Below are positions 19,182 through 30,891 of a stretch of DNA of 64,000 nt, in pieces (the stretch's first letter is position 1; each line of letters starts with the position of its first letter). The stretch comes from Wolfiporia cocos (Eukaryota; Basidiomycota; Agaricomycetes; Polyporales; Phaeolaceae): NCBI GenBank assembly GCA_029448655.1, contig JACCLO010000002.1, positions 3,534,001 to 3,598,000 of the forward strand. The letters are read 5' to 3'. The notes beneath the pieces are model-generated. The model worked only from the letters and a program-made list of their open reading frames with translations, was not told the origin of the DNA and made no database searches. Both the position numbers and the translations under genes were made by a program.

Positions 19182-21516
19182 CTATTCTATAGCTTGCATA
19201 GGTGCTGGTGGCGCTGGCAACGTACCGTTCGTAGGAGCAGTGGTGTCCAGTCCCGGAGCGTTTGATTTCGATCTAGCTCTGCTGGCGATAGGTTGACCCG
19301 ACGAAGAGTCGTCATCAATATCCATGTCCGACTGTCCAGAAGAGCCAGCGGCAGCACTGGCAGGAGCAGCCGTTACCGCCACGGGGGCAACAGTTGCGGC
19401 ACTTGGCCCGACACCATGAGTGGTCCCCGTACTCATGATGCCCACCGCAGCGCCGAATCGTCGGCCTGTGGTTGGGCTCAATGGTGCGCTTTCCCGTTCA
19501 CGGTGACTCGCGTGATTCTTCCTTCCGCCTTCACCCTCGTCATCCGAGTCAGAAAGTTCGCCATCAGCCTGACGTCTCGAGTCTAACAGCCTTTGAGGGC
19601 GTCGTTCGTCCTTGGAGATCATGTCTTCGTCTTCATTTGGATCTTCAAGCACGGCGTCTACTGGCATTCTTGGGACGTCTTTCCTGGAGATCAGCAGAAG
19701 ATTGAATGAGATCGGACTAGACGCACCTTGCATTTGCACGCTCGGCGGCCCTCCGACATGCCGCAAATGTTCCAGGACGATGCTTTTTACCCGTTCGAGA
19801 TATTCAGGGTTGTTTAGGTCTTCCATGTTAGATGCCTTCACGTCAAGTTCATAATCTGGTCCAAAGTATTCATAATACTCATTCATCGGGATTTCTGCTC
19901 AGACATCAGTAACGCCTTCAGGATGAGCGAAAAAGACTGACCAGCGCCAAGCTCAACGCCTGCAGCGAGTCCTGTCTCATACGCCCAACATCGGCTAACG
20001 TTGCGCATAGTGTAACCGCCTCCACCGAGTAACAACAACGGCTTGTTGAAAGACTTGACGAACCGAACACAGCTTGCATGTCCTACATCCAGGTCAGCAG
20101 ACATGCCTATGGAACCACCGTAATGAGTACCTCGCATGGAAAGATTGAGACAGCCAAGCTTGTCTCCTGACAATGAGTCGGTACCACATTGAAGGACAAT
20201 CGCACCAGGATCATAATTTTCCATCACTGAGCGGATAACCTAGATGATACGATACGACTTGTGAAGCGAACATACGATGTCCGAAGTCTCAACGACTAAC
20301 TGGTTCGAATACGCTCTTGTAGTTCTCATCAGTGACGCCGTCACGTAATGGGAAGTTCAATGCGTAATATTTGCCTTTGCCGATCCCGACGTCCTAGAAC
20401 GTCCATGTTATTCAGCGATTGTAGCAGCGTTGCAATCCTGAATTCACTCACACGCAGCTCACCAGTACCTGGGAAGTACTCGCCATATTTGTGGAAGCTT
20501 ACTGTCATGACTCGATCTGTGGTGTAGAATGCCTCTTCGACACCATCACCGTGGTGTACATCGATGTCGATATAGAGTACTCTGGTGTGATATCTGACCG
20601 GCTGTAAGCTTACGGTCACACTCAATCTTCGTGAAAGCGATGCTTACCGGAGTAATTCTAGGATGCCAAGAACGATGTCTATGCGCAAGCTATCAATTAG
20701 GGGCAATATTGAAGTTTCTGGAAAGCGTATACCATTGACATAGCAAAAGCCGCTCGCCTCGCTTTTCTTCGCGTGATGAAGACCACCTGCCCAGTTCACG
20801 GCGATGTCGCACTTGTCACGACTCAAGCGTGCGGCACCCTCTGCAAATGCGTGAGTCCGTGTCGGGATCGCATCAGCGATGTGTAATCGAACCCATGGAA
20901 CCCCCTGCTGAGATGGAACAATATTCGAAAAGACCATCGAAGACAGGACAATCATCGCCCACGTTATCTGCTCGTTTAAAAGCGAGGATGGGTTAGCGCC
21001 ACAAAAAGGATGAAGGGTTGTACTGACACTTGTGTTGCTCTTTCGAGAAGTTGTTCATATTGGTAGGTGTGATGCGGCTGAGGAAGTCGACATATTCATC
21101 CGAGTGGAATTGAGTCATCTCTCGCTTTGTGGCGGGTTTGGCACGCTGTTTTTGCCAGGCGTAGTAGTGTGTTGGTGAGAGACTAACATCGTTGTAGACT
21201 CACAAAGATCTCCATCTTCTTATATAGGCCGTAGTTCATTACCAAGGAATGACACATCCGGATACGGGTGGGTTTCATACTGGATTTGGCCACATTAATG
21301 ATGCCAGAAGGGAATAATTCCGAGAATCCACTCACGGGTGTCCAGGCCCATAGTGGAATCCACTAACATCCGAGTCAAAGAAATAGCACTGCCCAAAAAG
21401 CTCGTCAGAGACTCCATGCTATGGACTTGCTTGCGCGGCCTATATAATAAATCGAGTCTACGCACCACACGCTTCTTATTGACCTCCCCCTCAATGGGGA
21501 TCATCTCAGGAGCCAT
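19182..21516 (-). CDS. RPD3: Class I histone deacetylase (RPD3/HDAC1 type)
   Basis: Removes acetyl groups from histone tails in Rpd3-type co-repressor complexes. The first exon (ATG 21516) reads [17 protein letters not shown] and splices to [19 protein letters not shown], then [59 protein letters not shown] (tandem active-site His), [25 protein letters not shown] (zinc ligands D and H), [39 protein letters not shown], and [20 protein letters not shown]. All catalytic motifs are present. The last exon holds a tail of more than 200 residues: [20 protein letters not shown], then acidic, Ser- and Ala-rich low-complexity sequence to TAG at 19182. At least eight introns are inferred. An RXT2-like partner gene lies 9.4 kb away. 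Confidence 0.95.
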
Positions 21517-21809
21517 CCTGGAGAGTTTGCGGGACGCTCGAAGAGACGAAGGTCGGGTGGCAAACGAGTGGCCCGGTCGGACAAGGATGCCTACTTTGCA
21601 AGCGCCGCGGAGGTTTGGCGCGTGTTCGCCATGCGAGCGCGGTCAATTGCCAATTACTCCCGAACCGAATCGACGTCACGCGTTCCAAGATTCGCGGATG
21701 CGTTGCATCAAATTACTTCGATAGGTCAAAGCAGAATCCAGCAAGAAGAAACAACATCGTAGGTGGTCATCAACTACGCAACACTGTGTACAGGCAACAA
21801 CACTACAAA

Positions 21810-22674
21810 CTACATCTTGGGCTTCTCCGTGCCATTTGCATTGTGGACCAACGTCGATGGCGCAAACCCGAATGTCTCCTCTAGCCGGATGCCCTGCACT
21901 CGCGTCAGCACAAAGATGCCGGCGAAGGAAGATATAACGAACGAGCTCGCCAGCAATCACGCGGACCTGATAGAAGGAAGTCAGTATATCGTCTTATGGA
22001 ACCATTTCGGTCATACCATAGACCAATGGTGGATGGCATGCAGTCCAGCGAACCAGAGCTGTGGAATTAACAATCAGAACGGGATCACCCATCGATCTTC
22101 CTTCAACCTACCTCCCTACCGAAGGTTGTCTGCACGACCTGAGGGTAGGGAGTTATGGCGTGCAGCGTTACGGGTGCGTCCATCTGCGCTTTGGGTACGA
22201 CCCGCCCAAGCTGATTGATCACTGCGTTAAGGGCATCTCGTGCAGCTTGTCGACTTGTTTCCATCGGTGTGTTGCGCAATCGCACATCGTAATTCAGCAC
22301 ATAAGGCGGAGGTTTGGACACACAGTCCAAGAGGAGAACGAAATGGTCCCTAGCATGCCTCAGATGTTTCCCTATGAGAATGTCAAGTATTCCCGCTGTG
22401 AACAGATAGCAGACAGCGCACCGATGGTCGAACCAGGCATATATTGCGAGCGGACAGTTAGCTGCTCATCGGAGGTGAGACTATCGTCGACGAGGTCTAT
22501 TGCTTGCTGCAGTACGACGGTAGAAACCTCCAGCAGCCGTGCAAGCGCTGAACCTTCGTCGTCCTCGACGCCATTGAACGTAGTGTTGTCCAGATGCATG
22601 TCGATGTTTGCTGGATGGGTGTTGGTTGTGGCTTCAGGTGCAGGATTGTTCATGCGTTCAATTGAGGTGGTCAT
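21810..22674 (-). CDS. DinB-fold (DinB/YfiT superfamily) protein of unknown substrate
   Basis: A four-helix-bundle family, common in bacteria, that usually binds a metal with three histidines. From ATG 22674, exon 1 encodes a disordered lead and LARLLEVSTVVLQQAIDLVD, ending MPGSTI. A phase-1 junction gives GKHLRHARDHFVLLLDC (first His), then NYDVRLRNTPMETSRQAARD, LNAVINQLGRVV, and a short exon LWFAGLHAIHHWSMV with the paired His expected of the family. The final exons give RVIAGEL and GIRLEETFGFAPSTLVHNAN, ending PKM at TAG 21810. Every exon junction is in phase, so the gene looks intact. The likely activity (a thiol-dependent transferase or similar) cannot be told from sequence. It lies upstream of RPD3 on the same strand. 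Confidence 0.78.
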
Positions 22675-23371
22675 GTGAAGTGGAGACTTTTAGAGCAAAC
22701 CCGAGCAACGCAGCGAAGGACGTCTCGGCACGAGTTTGTTTCGAGCAGTGCTGCCTCGAGTCATGCACGCGACGACAACGAGTCTAGAAGAGGAGCCACA
22801 CAACACAAAGAACATGAGGTGTGTCGTTCCCAAGGACGGCGTCCGTGTATTCACAAACCGCACGAGTAAATACAAGATCAATGACAGGATGTCCCTCTGC
22901 ACAATTTCGGACGACTCAAAGTAAGCAATCCGAACTCAAAGCGAGGGCGCAATGTTCTTCTGCCAGAGACAAGCCCACGGCCGCGCAAGCGCGAGCAGGG
23001 TGAGAGACAGGAAGATCATGAGGAGTCGTCAACCGTCGTCGTCGTTCTGGTCGAGAAAAAGGAAACTAGCAAAGACATGCGAAATATATAGTGCTGACTA
23101 AGCAACGGCTGCCCGCGCCTCCCCAGGTCCGCTGCTGCTGGCGATTGAGCGGAAATTAGCTGAATGAACATCCAGGCAGTAGTGCGTATTTACAACCGCT
23201 GTCGGCGGTCACAAGAGCGAACCGGGAGTGGCTTTCGTCCTATAACCGGGGAAGCTCAGCTCAGAACAGCCATGTGTGATAAGCGCCGAACCGCCGCCTC
23301 TGTAAATACGCCTGGTATAGACCGCGTCCGTTCCCCGCGGGCTCTCTGCTTTCATCCACACCATTATCGTC
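22675..23371. promoter_or_regulatory. Divergent promoter region of the DinB-fold gene and LSC2
   Basis: About 700 bp between two divergent start codons. No coding sequence is supported, and the short frames here lack motifs. It must contain both promoters; no single element stands out. Confidence 0.4.
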
Positions 23372-25101
23372 ATGCTGTCATCGTTAAGGAAGGCGGGCTC
23401 TCTTGCTCGGGTGGGTGCTCTATGGGCTGTTCTCCCGCGATATCTCACGAACAGCCTCTGTAGTACACCGCGTCTGCAGGACAGAGGCGCTTCCTCTCGA
23501 TCCACGAGTACCAGTCGGTGAAGCTTCTGAACTCCGTGAGCCGTCTTACCTTGGCGCCTCTTATCGTTGTCTGACTTCTTCTAAGTATGGCATTGCGACG
23601 CCAAAGAGCATTCCCGTGAAGTCGCCTGAAGAGGCGTATGAGGTCGCGAAGCAATTCGGTACGAGGTGGTGGTATTGTCTTCTCACACGTCATACTCATG
23701 TTGGTACGCGTCCACCGCAGGATCCGCAGGTTGTGTGATCAAAGCCCAGGTGCTTGCTGGTGGGCGAGGGAAGGGCAAGTTCGACAATGGCTTCCAGGGA
23801 GGTGTACATGTAGTCCAGAGGTGTGTTCCGGGCAACTATTCGCGAACCCTGTAAACGCTGACGCGTCAAAGCCCGGAGCAGGCTAAGGAGTTCGCGAGCA
23901 AAATGCTCGGTGCGAAACTCATTACCAAGCAGACGGGTGCAGCTGGCCGCATCTGTAACGCGGTACGTCGATGTGACGTGCATCTACTTCGTTATTCTGA
24001 ACGAGATGTTCAGGTTATGCTTGCGGAGCGCCGTGATCCTTCACACGAATACTACGTTGCGGTCCTCAACGATCGGCATACCGAGGGACCTGTCCTCGTT
24101 GTTTCCGCTCAAGGTGGTATGAACATCGAGGAGGTTGCGGCAAAGGACCCGAAGGCTATCATCACCACCCCCATTAATTTCCAAAATGGCTTGAGCAAGG
24201 AAGAGGCTCTTGGCGTTGCGAAGAAACTCGGTTTCAAGAGCGCGGCTGCTGAACAGGAGGCTGCGGATACCTTCATCAACCTCTACAAGATCTTCAAGGA
24301 GAAGGATGCCACGCAGATTGAGATCAACCCGCTTGGCGAAACAGCAGACGGGCACGTCTTGTGGTAAGTGGTCCGCCCAATCGCAAGTATGCCGTCTGTT
24401 TATCTCAGTGGCTTAGCATGGACGCCAAGTTCGGCTTTGACGACAACGCTGACTTCCGCCAGCATGATATATTCGCGCTTCGTGATATTACTCAGGAGGA
24501 GCCCTCGGAGGTCGAGGCCCAGAAGGCGAACTTGAACTTCATCAAGCTTGATGGCAACATTGGCTGCTTGGTCAACGGCGCCGGTCTGGCAATGGCCACT
24601 ATGGATGTCCTCGCTCTCCACGGAGGCAACCCGGCCAATTTCCTCGACGTCGGCGGGTAAGCGCCAGATATTTGTTAATTTCCGATTACGCTGACCATTC
24701 GCCTTAGTGGTGCAACACCGGAGACGGTGAAGAAGGCCTTCGAGATTCTCTTGGGTGACCCGAAGGTCAAGAGCATTTTCATCAACATCTTCGGTGGTGC
24801 GTATTAGTGAAGGCAATCCTCCGTTCTATCTCAAAAATACCTCCTTAGGTATCATGCGGTGTGACTACATTGCCGAAGGTGTCATTAGGGCTACTAAAGA
24901 GCTTGGCTTGAGCATTCCACTGGTCGTCAGACTTAAGGGCACCATGGAAAGCGAAGCGAAACAGTATGTTCTCGAACCTCTCTGGGAATCCCCCATACTG
25001 AATGCATCTCAAGGATGATCCGCGATTCAGGGCTCAAGATCGTAGCATTTGACGAACTTGACGATGCAGCGGAGAGCGCCGTTCAATTGGCACATGCGTA
25101 G
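23372..25101 (+). CDS. LSC2: Succinate-CoA ligase beta subunit, mitochondrial
   Basis: TCA-cycle enzyme converting succinyl-CoA to succinate with nucleotide triphosphate formation. ATG 23372 opens the presequence [14 protein letters not shown], which splices to [18 protein letters not shown], the family's N-terminal signature, then [20 protein letters not shown]. The ATP-grasp part has [56 protein letters not shown] and [20 protein letters not shown] with [12 protein letters not shown]. The ligase part has [52 protein letters not shown] and [10 protein letters not shown], ending [14 protein letters not shown] at TAG 25099-25101. About nine introns are inferred. It is convergent with the long gene ending at 25275. 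Confidence 0.96.
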
Positions 25102-25274
25102 AGTAGACTAGCTTACCTTCGAATCCCGTTGTTGTTGTCTTAACCTTATTGTATGCATACCCATCTTCACGGAGATGACCAAGAAAATGGATATAGGCGA
25201 TTGCTGGAAAGTATGATACATTAATAGCTGCGCTGTCAGATGAGACGAAGTAAAGCGAGATCGACGATGCTAGA

Positions 25275-28200
25275 CTACCATGCGTGGCGTGCATAAGCGT
25301 TCGGAGCGATGGGATAAGGTGCTAGTTGTGGTGCGGAATGCCCAGTGGACTGTGGCGCTGATGGATGGTCGTATGAACCCCGGGGCTGCCCCCGTCCTGG
25401 AGCAGTTGGGTATGAATGAGCCGGTTGTGCGGGCAAGAGTCCTGGAGAGTGCATCATCACAGGGCTGCCTGGATACATTGCATGATTGGGATGAGCGGCT
25501 TGCATGACGGGACTCATCATAGGTATCGTCGTAGGACGACCATGGACGCCATTTGTCGCGTGAGCTGGGGCAGTCTGCATCCCCGGGGGTGGGCCGTATA
25601 CCGGCATAGCACCAGGCGAGGGATATGGTACCAGCTGGGTCGCATACGGAGAAGCCATCGGCCGCATCATCGCAGCTGGCGGCTGAGGACTCGGCCCTGG
25701 CAGAGGCATCCACATTGGTTGAGTATATGGTGAAGGAGGACCATTCATAATGATGGGCCTAGGCACAGGGCTAGGAGCCATATGGGGATACATCACAGTC
25801 GGGCTTGGCGCGTGGCTTAACATGGGGGAAGGGTAGGCATAAGCTGGTCGCATATTGGACGTGGGGACTGAGGGTGCGTAGCCGAAATTTGGACGCGATC
25901 CAGCATTGTTCGGTGGTGGTGAAGTCAATGGCGGCGGCAACATAGTCGCAGCATGGGATGACTCTGCGTTTGACGTGGGCACCTGCTGGAAAGCCCGCGT
26001 TACGTCATGCAACGACATCCTCGATGGTGGACCATTGCCAGAGGGCGGTGGTGTCTCGCCATCCTCGGACTTAACTTCTTGTAATGTGAATGGCACAGAG
26101 GTGAGGTCATCTCCTATGCCTTCCAGTGAGTTTACTGAGGGTAGCTTGGCTTGCCCCGACGTTTGGGACCATAACGCTTTCAGATGCTCTGGATCTGGTG
26201 CTCGTGAGGGCGACTCCTTGACAGAGAACCTGTTCCGCGAACTGCCTGGGACAGGAGGAGGGGAAGCAGCATTGCGATCAGGCTATATGACTGTGAGCAG
26301 ATACACCCCAATGCAGAATCGAAAACCCTACCTGATCGCTAGTCTTCGCAACGTCTACGCTAATTATTGGTGCAGGCGCTGCAAGCTCAGTGGAGTGCTC
26401 GGCAACGGTGACAGTGTCGCAGGTAGGAAGTGTGGCTGTACCTCCCTGATGAGTCGTAGCAGAAATAGACTGCGATGCAATAGCACTCGACTCGGACGGC
26501 TGCTCATCCTCAAGCTCACTAGACACAGTGAAATTGACAGTTATCTTCGGCTGTGTGGCATTATCAACTCGCGCATTACGATAGAAAGCGACGTCAGAAC
26601 CAACAGGCATCTTGGGTTGAGCTCTCGACTTGGCTATAGGATCAGCAACCGTCCGCGAGGTTGTAACCTCACTTTTTGGCAAAGTCGCCGCATTCGACTG
26701 ATTCGGAGCCTCAGGCGGTGGTGACCGGCTGACCGTTTCCAACGGTAACTGCTCTTGCGTATCCTGCGCCCTGTGTGCCTTCGGTGACGCCAGCGGTAAT
26801 GGCCTACGCCAACTTGCCGCCGAGCCGTTCTCTCGCATCTCACTTGCACGCCCAGTTGGAGACCTAACCGGCAGATTAACCACAGGACCAGTACTCTCTT
26901 CAACAATAGGCCGAAGAGCTCTTCTCGGTAGTAACACACGGCACTTCTGAGAGCCTTTAGAGAATGGACGGCGGAACAAGTAGTCATCCAGCGTACTCGC
27001 CCCTTGGTGTAGTCTCCAAGAGAAGATTTCTGACCTGGTGTAGTACCACCGCGGGAGATGAAATTGTCGAGGTGGCAGCGGTGGCAACGTTGGCTGAACA
27101 GGCGGAAGCTTGACAGTGAAGACATTCCATACTGGGCCCGGGGACCTCGGCGGTTCTATCCCAGTGACAGCAAACACTTCGCTAGGAGCACTCATCTCGT
27201 ACCCAGACTGCTTCTGCCTCAGCGCCGGAGGGAGCCATTTCTGCGGCTTCGGAGGCTCGACTTTGATGTGCATGTCATCCAATACTCCCTTGATGCGCGA
27301 CAGCGTGTCATCCAGCGTTGACATTGGAGCTTCGCGGTACGAGGATATCAGTGGCGAGCGCTGAGGCGCATGTGGATGATGGTGAGGTGCTGGATGCGAG
27401 TAGCCCGGTGCAACGTGCGGACGCGAAGATTCGTCACCGTAGCGATGTTGATGAGGTGACGGCAGTGGATGCGAGTTCGCGACAGGTGAAGTCGCAACTG
27501 GTGCTGCTGTCATAGTCTGCACTGAGAGCGTGTCCTTGGTCACAGCTGGAGCGCCAGGTTCAGGACCTTCCCTTGCAGACTCAGGCTGTATTGGCGGCTT
27601 ACGTCTCCAGGATCCTTCGTCAGTACGGGAAGGATGGCTCGGCCCAAGGACTGCATCGTCCCCCAGAAAGTCAGCGGCAACAGCCCGCGGTGGTCGCGAG
27701 GAGACGGTAGGTGACGTCTGCTTGTGCGATTCTGCAGATTCTGAACCAGGGTGGGCACCGACAAGCCTGCCCATCTCGGAAAAGTCGATGACTTCCAGAT
27801 CCTCACCGGGCTCGAAGTCTATAGGCTCGGCACCCGCAAATAATTGAGACGGTGGCGGTGGCGGTGGAAGGGGAGTCGTTTGCGGGAGCGACTCTTTACG
27901 GACTGTTGACGGGCGGTGCGGCGCTCTGCTACGCCATGACTCAGCTTCCTCAGCTGGAGATGGGACCTCTGGACCGACAGCCGATGCGGGGAAAGAGGTT
28001 CGCCTGACTGAAAGCGGCCGCGGCACCCCTCTTAGCGATGGTGGTCTCGCGAAGGCTTGCTGATGAGATGACGGTGGCTGTGGTGGTTCAGCGGAAGCGG
28101 GCTCCGGCCCAGTAGCAACTGCAGAGCTCGACTGGCCAAGTTGTTGTACGGCCTCCTCGATGAATTTTCTGACCTATTTGAAATCGGTAAGCCTTGATTT

Positions 28201-30553
28201 ATCGCCGAAATGAGGGCGATGAACCAACCTGAGCTTCGGTGTCACGCTCTTGTACTGGCGATTTTGGCGGTTCTTTCGGCTGTTCCTTACTCTTCATCCT
28301 TGCCTCAAGTTCGGCAGCCTTCTTCCTCGCCCGTTCCTTCTCCCTCTCGCGCTCTTCCTCCTCTTGTTGCCTCCGCAAGCGCGCCCGTTCGGCAGCGCTC
28401 TGCATCTCACGCTTTTGCACTTCGTCAAAGTCTACCACCGACCCCGCAGCCTGCTCTGAAGGCACCGGAGACACCGGCGCCTGCTCACTCGCCGCAGGTT
28501 GCGGCACAACGTGTGCAGATGGAGGTTCCGGCTCGGTAGACATCCTAATGGGGGTCCGGGTATCAGTAGGCGACGAGAGGTGCGGCGCTGCAGGGTGCAG
28601 GGGCCGCAAACTCGACAGATGTGGCGGAAGTTGTCGAGCGCCATCACCCGCTTCGTGCGGAGGAGCTGGAGGTTGTGGTAGGGGTCCTGTATTCGCGCGT
28701 CGCGGACGATCGTCGAAGTCACGGCCGGGGCCCGCGGAAGGCGGGCCAGACATGCCGAACGAGACATGGAGATCTCGAGGTCGACCCGGGGGGCCATGCG
28801 AAGGCGTGCGGGTGAGAAGCGGCGGAGGCATCGCGGAATCTCGCCTGAATGGCTCTCGATCACGAAACCTCGAGCTGTCATGCTGGGTCCCTGGAGGTCC
28901 CGACTGCTCGCCCATGAAGCGGGGTTGCGTGTCTGAGCGGTTGTTACCGAATCCAGGCGTCTTCTGCAGAAGCTGGACACCCCCCTGATGGACGTGTGGC
29001 GGGGCATCGCGACCTCCCTTGAGCTCTGTGGGCGATGCCACGAAGTCAGAGCGACTGCCTCTCCGGTTGAAATTAGAGGAGGATCCAGGACCGTTCTGAC
29101 GATGTGGTGGGTGAGTACTCGAGTACGGCTCAAGCCTGTTAAGCCTCTCGTTGAAAAGAACCCGCGAGGACTCTTGTGGCGAAGGCACAGAGGGAGACGA
29201 TGCGGAAGATGGACCGCTATTTGGAGGATAATCACGCTGACTATGAGAAAACCCTCCTGCGTTTCGCGAACGCGGCCAGCTCCGGTCAAAGTCATCGGCA
29301 AATCTCTCCTCTTTACTGACAGGCTGATCTAGCAAAGGCCCTGCTTCCGATTGTTTCGCAGTCTCGGGCTCGCCGGATACAGCCAAGTCGCGCGTGTCGC
29401 GCGGCGGTGAACCTTGCTGTGGCGCACTAGGCTGTATTTTGTACTGGCGACCATCGCCAAACTCAATCACACCATCAAGGAAGTTGTCGTCATCTTCCTC
29501 CATCTAGAGGGGTAGTAAGTGCGGGTAGCAATGTGTGACAACGATGCAACACCGACGACAGACCTCGTCCCAGTGGTGCGCATTGGGATTGAGGTGCACG
29601 CCACGGAATGTGTCCTCCTCCGCGGTGACGACCTGCTTGTGCTCGGCGGCAGCCTGCGCTGCCTGCTTCTTCTCGAGCATCTTGGAGTTGCGATCTGCAT
29701 GCATATGTGAATGATCGCAGGAGTGTAGCCGGGATCTGGGCACCCACTTTGTGCCACTTCTGCCGCAGTTGGAAAGTCGCTGGCTACAGCGTCTAGCCTC
29801 GAAACAATAGGTGCTGGGGCTGTCGCATTGCCCCACACAGGTCTGTTCGGACTCTCCCTCTTGATGGCTCCTGCAAACGCCTCGGACGCCCCACGCGGCT
29901 GGGGCTGAATGACCTTGCCAACAGGAGCTGGCTGAGGGGCGGCTTGACCGGGTGCAGGTGAGGCCGCCGGCGAAGGCTTCGGGTTCGCAGCAGACGACGG
30001 TATAGGGGCCGCGGAGGATGGCGGGCGCGACCATCCCGGTCCGGTCGTGGTGGACTGTAGCGTCGCTGTGAGCTTAGCAGTGACAAGCCGCGAATAGGAA
30101 GGCGCTGTCTGCACTGTGGGTTTTTCTGTCGCCACAGGGAGCCAAGGGTCAAAGGTGGCCCTCTGTGAGCACACGAATGGACGTACGAGCTGCAGTGCCG
30201 GTCTTCGCTGACGCGGAGGCAGCGGACGTCTGGCTTGAGGGGGACGTGGACGACGTCTTCTCCAGGAACTTCTTGTTGATGTTGCTGTGGCTGAACTTCT
30301 TGGGATGCGGCGCGCTCGATGGGGGCGCGGGAGACCCGGACGAGGGGAGGCCATTGGCGGGGCTGGCTCTGAGCGGCGTCAGGGCCGATGCTGGTGAAGC
30401 CGAGACAGAACTTGCATCCTCCGTCTGCGCCTCCGAACCGGCTGCAGACGTCTTGCTCTGCAGCTCGCCCTCGCCCCCGCCTAGCTGCTCCCCATTCGCG
30501 CTATCCGCCTTCTTGATTGCCTCGGACGGGTCGACGATCTCGATACTGGCCAT
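25275..30553 (-). CDS. Very long low-complexity protein of unknown function (about 1,600 aa)
   Basis: I do not recognise a named family. ATG 30553 gives MASIEIVDPSEAIKKADSAN. Ordered motifs sit between long Pro/Ser/Ala-rich stretches: KKFSHSNINKKFLEK; after a 71-nt intron SYSRLVTAKLTAT and GPGWSRP; then DFPTAAEVAQ, a coiled-coil-like KMLEKKQAAQAAAEHKQ, DTFRGVHLNPNAHHWDE, and MEEDDDNFLDGVIEFGDGRQ followed by YKI. A second helical region is Arg/Glu-rich (ERARLRRQQEEEERE). The C-terminal third is Pro/Met/Tyr-rich with many PSP, MYP and PPP repeats, ending YARHAW at 25275. At least five introns keep the frame. The composition suggests a disordered scaffold, perhaps in mRNA-protein granules, but that is inference. 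It shares a 338-bp divergent promoter with the RXT2-like gene. Confidence 0.72.
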
Positions 30554-30891
30554 AGACGCGTCGGGGGACGCTGCGCGTTGCGATATCGTCCGACAGGTTG
30601 CACTGCCGGTAGACGAGAGGGTGCAGTGTTCAGCGAAAGCTGAATATATGGTGGCGGCGGGCAAAGAGCCAGCGGAGAACTTACCTCTATGCAGCAGAGT
30701 GCACAAGCCTGAACGTAGAGCAAGAGAGCAGCGCCACCGGCCAATGAACGCACGCCGGAAAATGCCGAACGCGATCAAAGTTGTAGACGCCCGACAGCAT
30801 TGGCTCGCGGGTCCCCCGCATTGTGTTGCAATCGTCCGCAGCGCACTGATTGTCTCAACTGCCCCCATCCTCAGCTGCGCATCTCGCCTCC
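30554..30891. promoter_or_regulatory. Divergent promoter between the long low-complexity gene and the RXT2-like gene
   Basis: A stretch of 338 bp separates the two start codons. A CCAAT pentamer lies near 30,742, and a CCCCCAT/CAACTG-rich segment precedes the RXT2 start. No coding sequence is supported. Confidence 0.4.

Noticed and set aside
28239..28988. 249-codon open frame on the plus strand rich in Ser, Cys and Gly
   Set aside because: Antisense shadow of the low-complexity exon of the long gene at 25275-30553.
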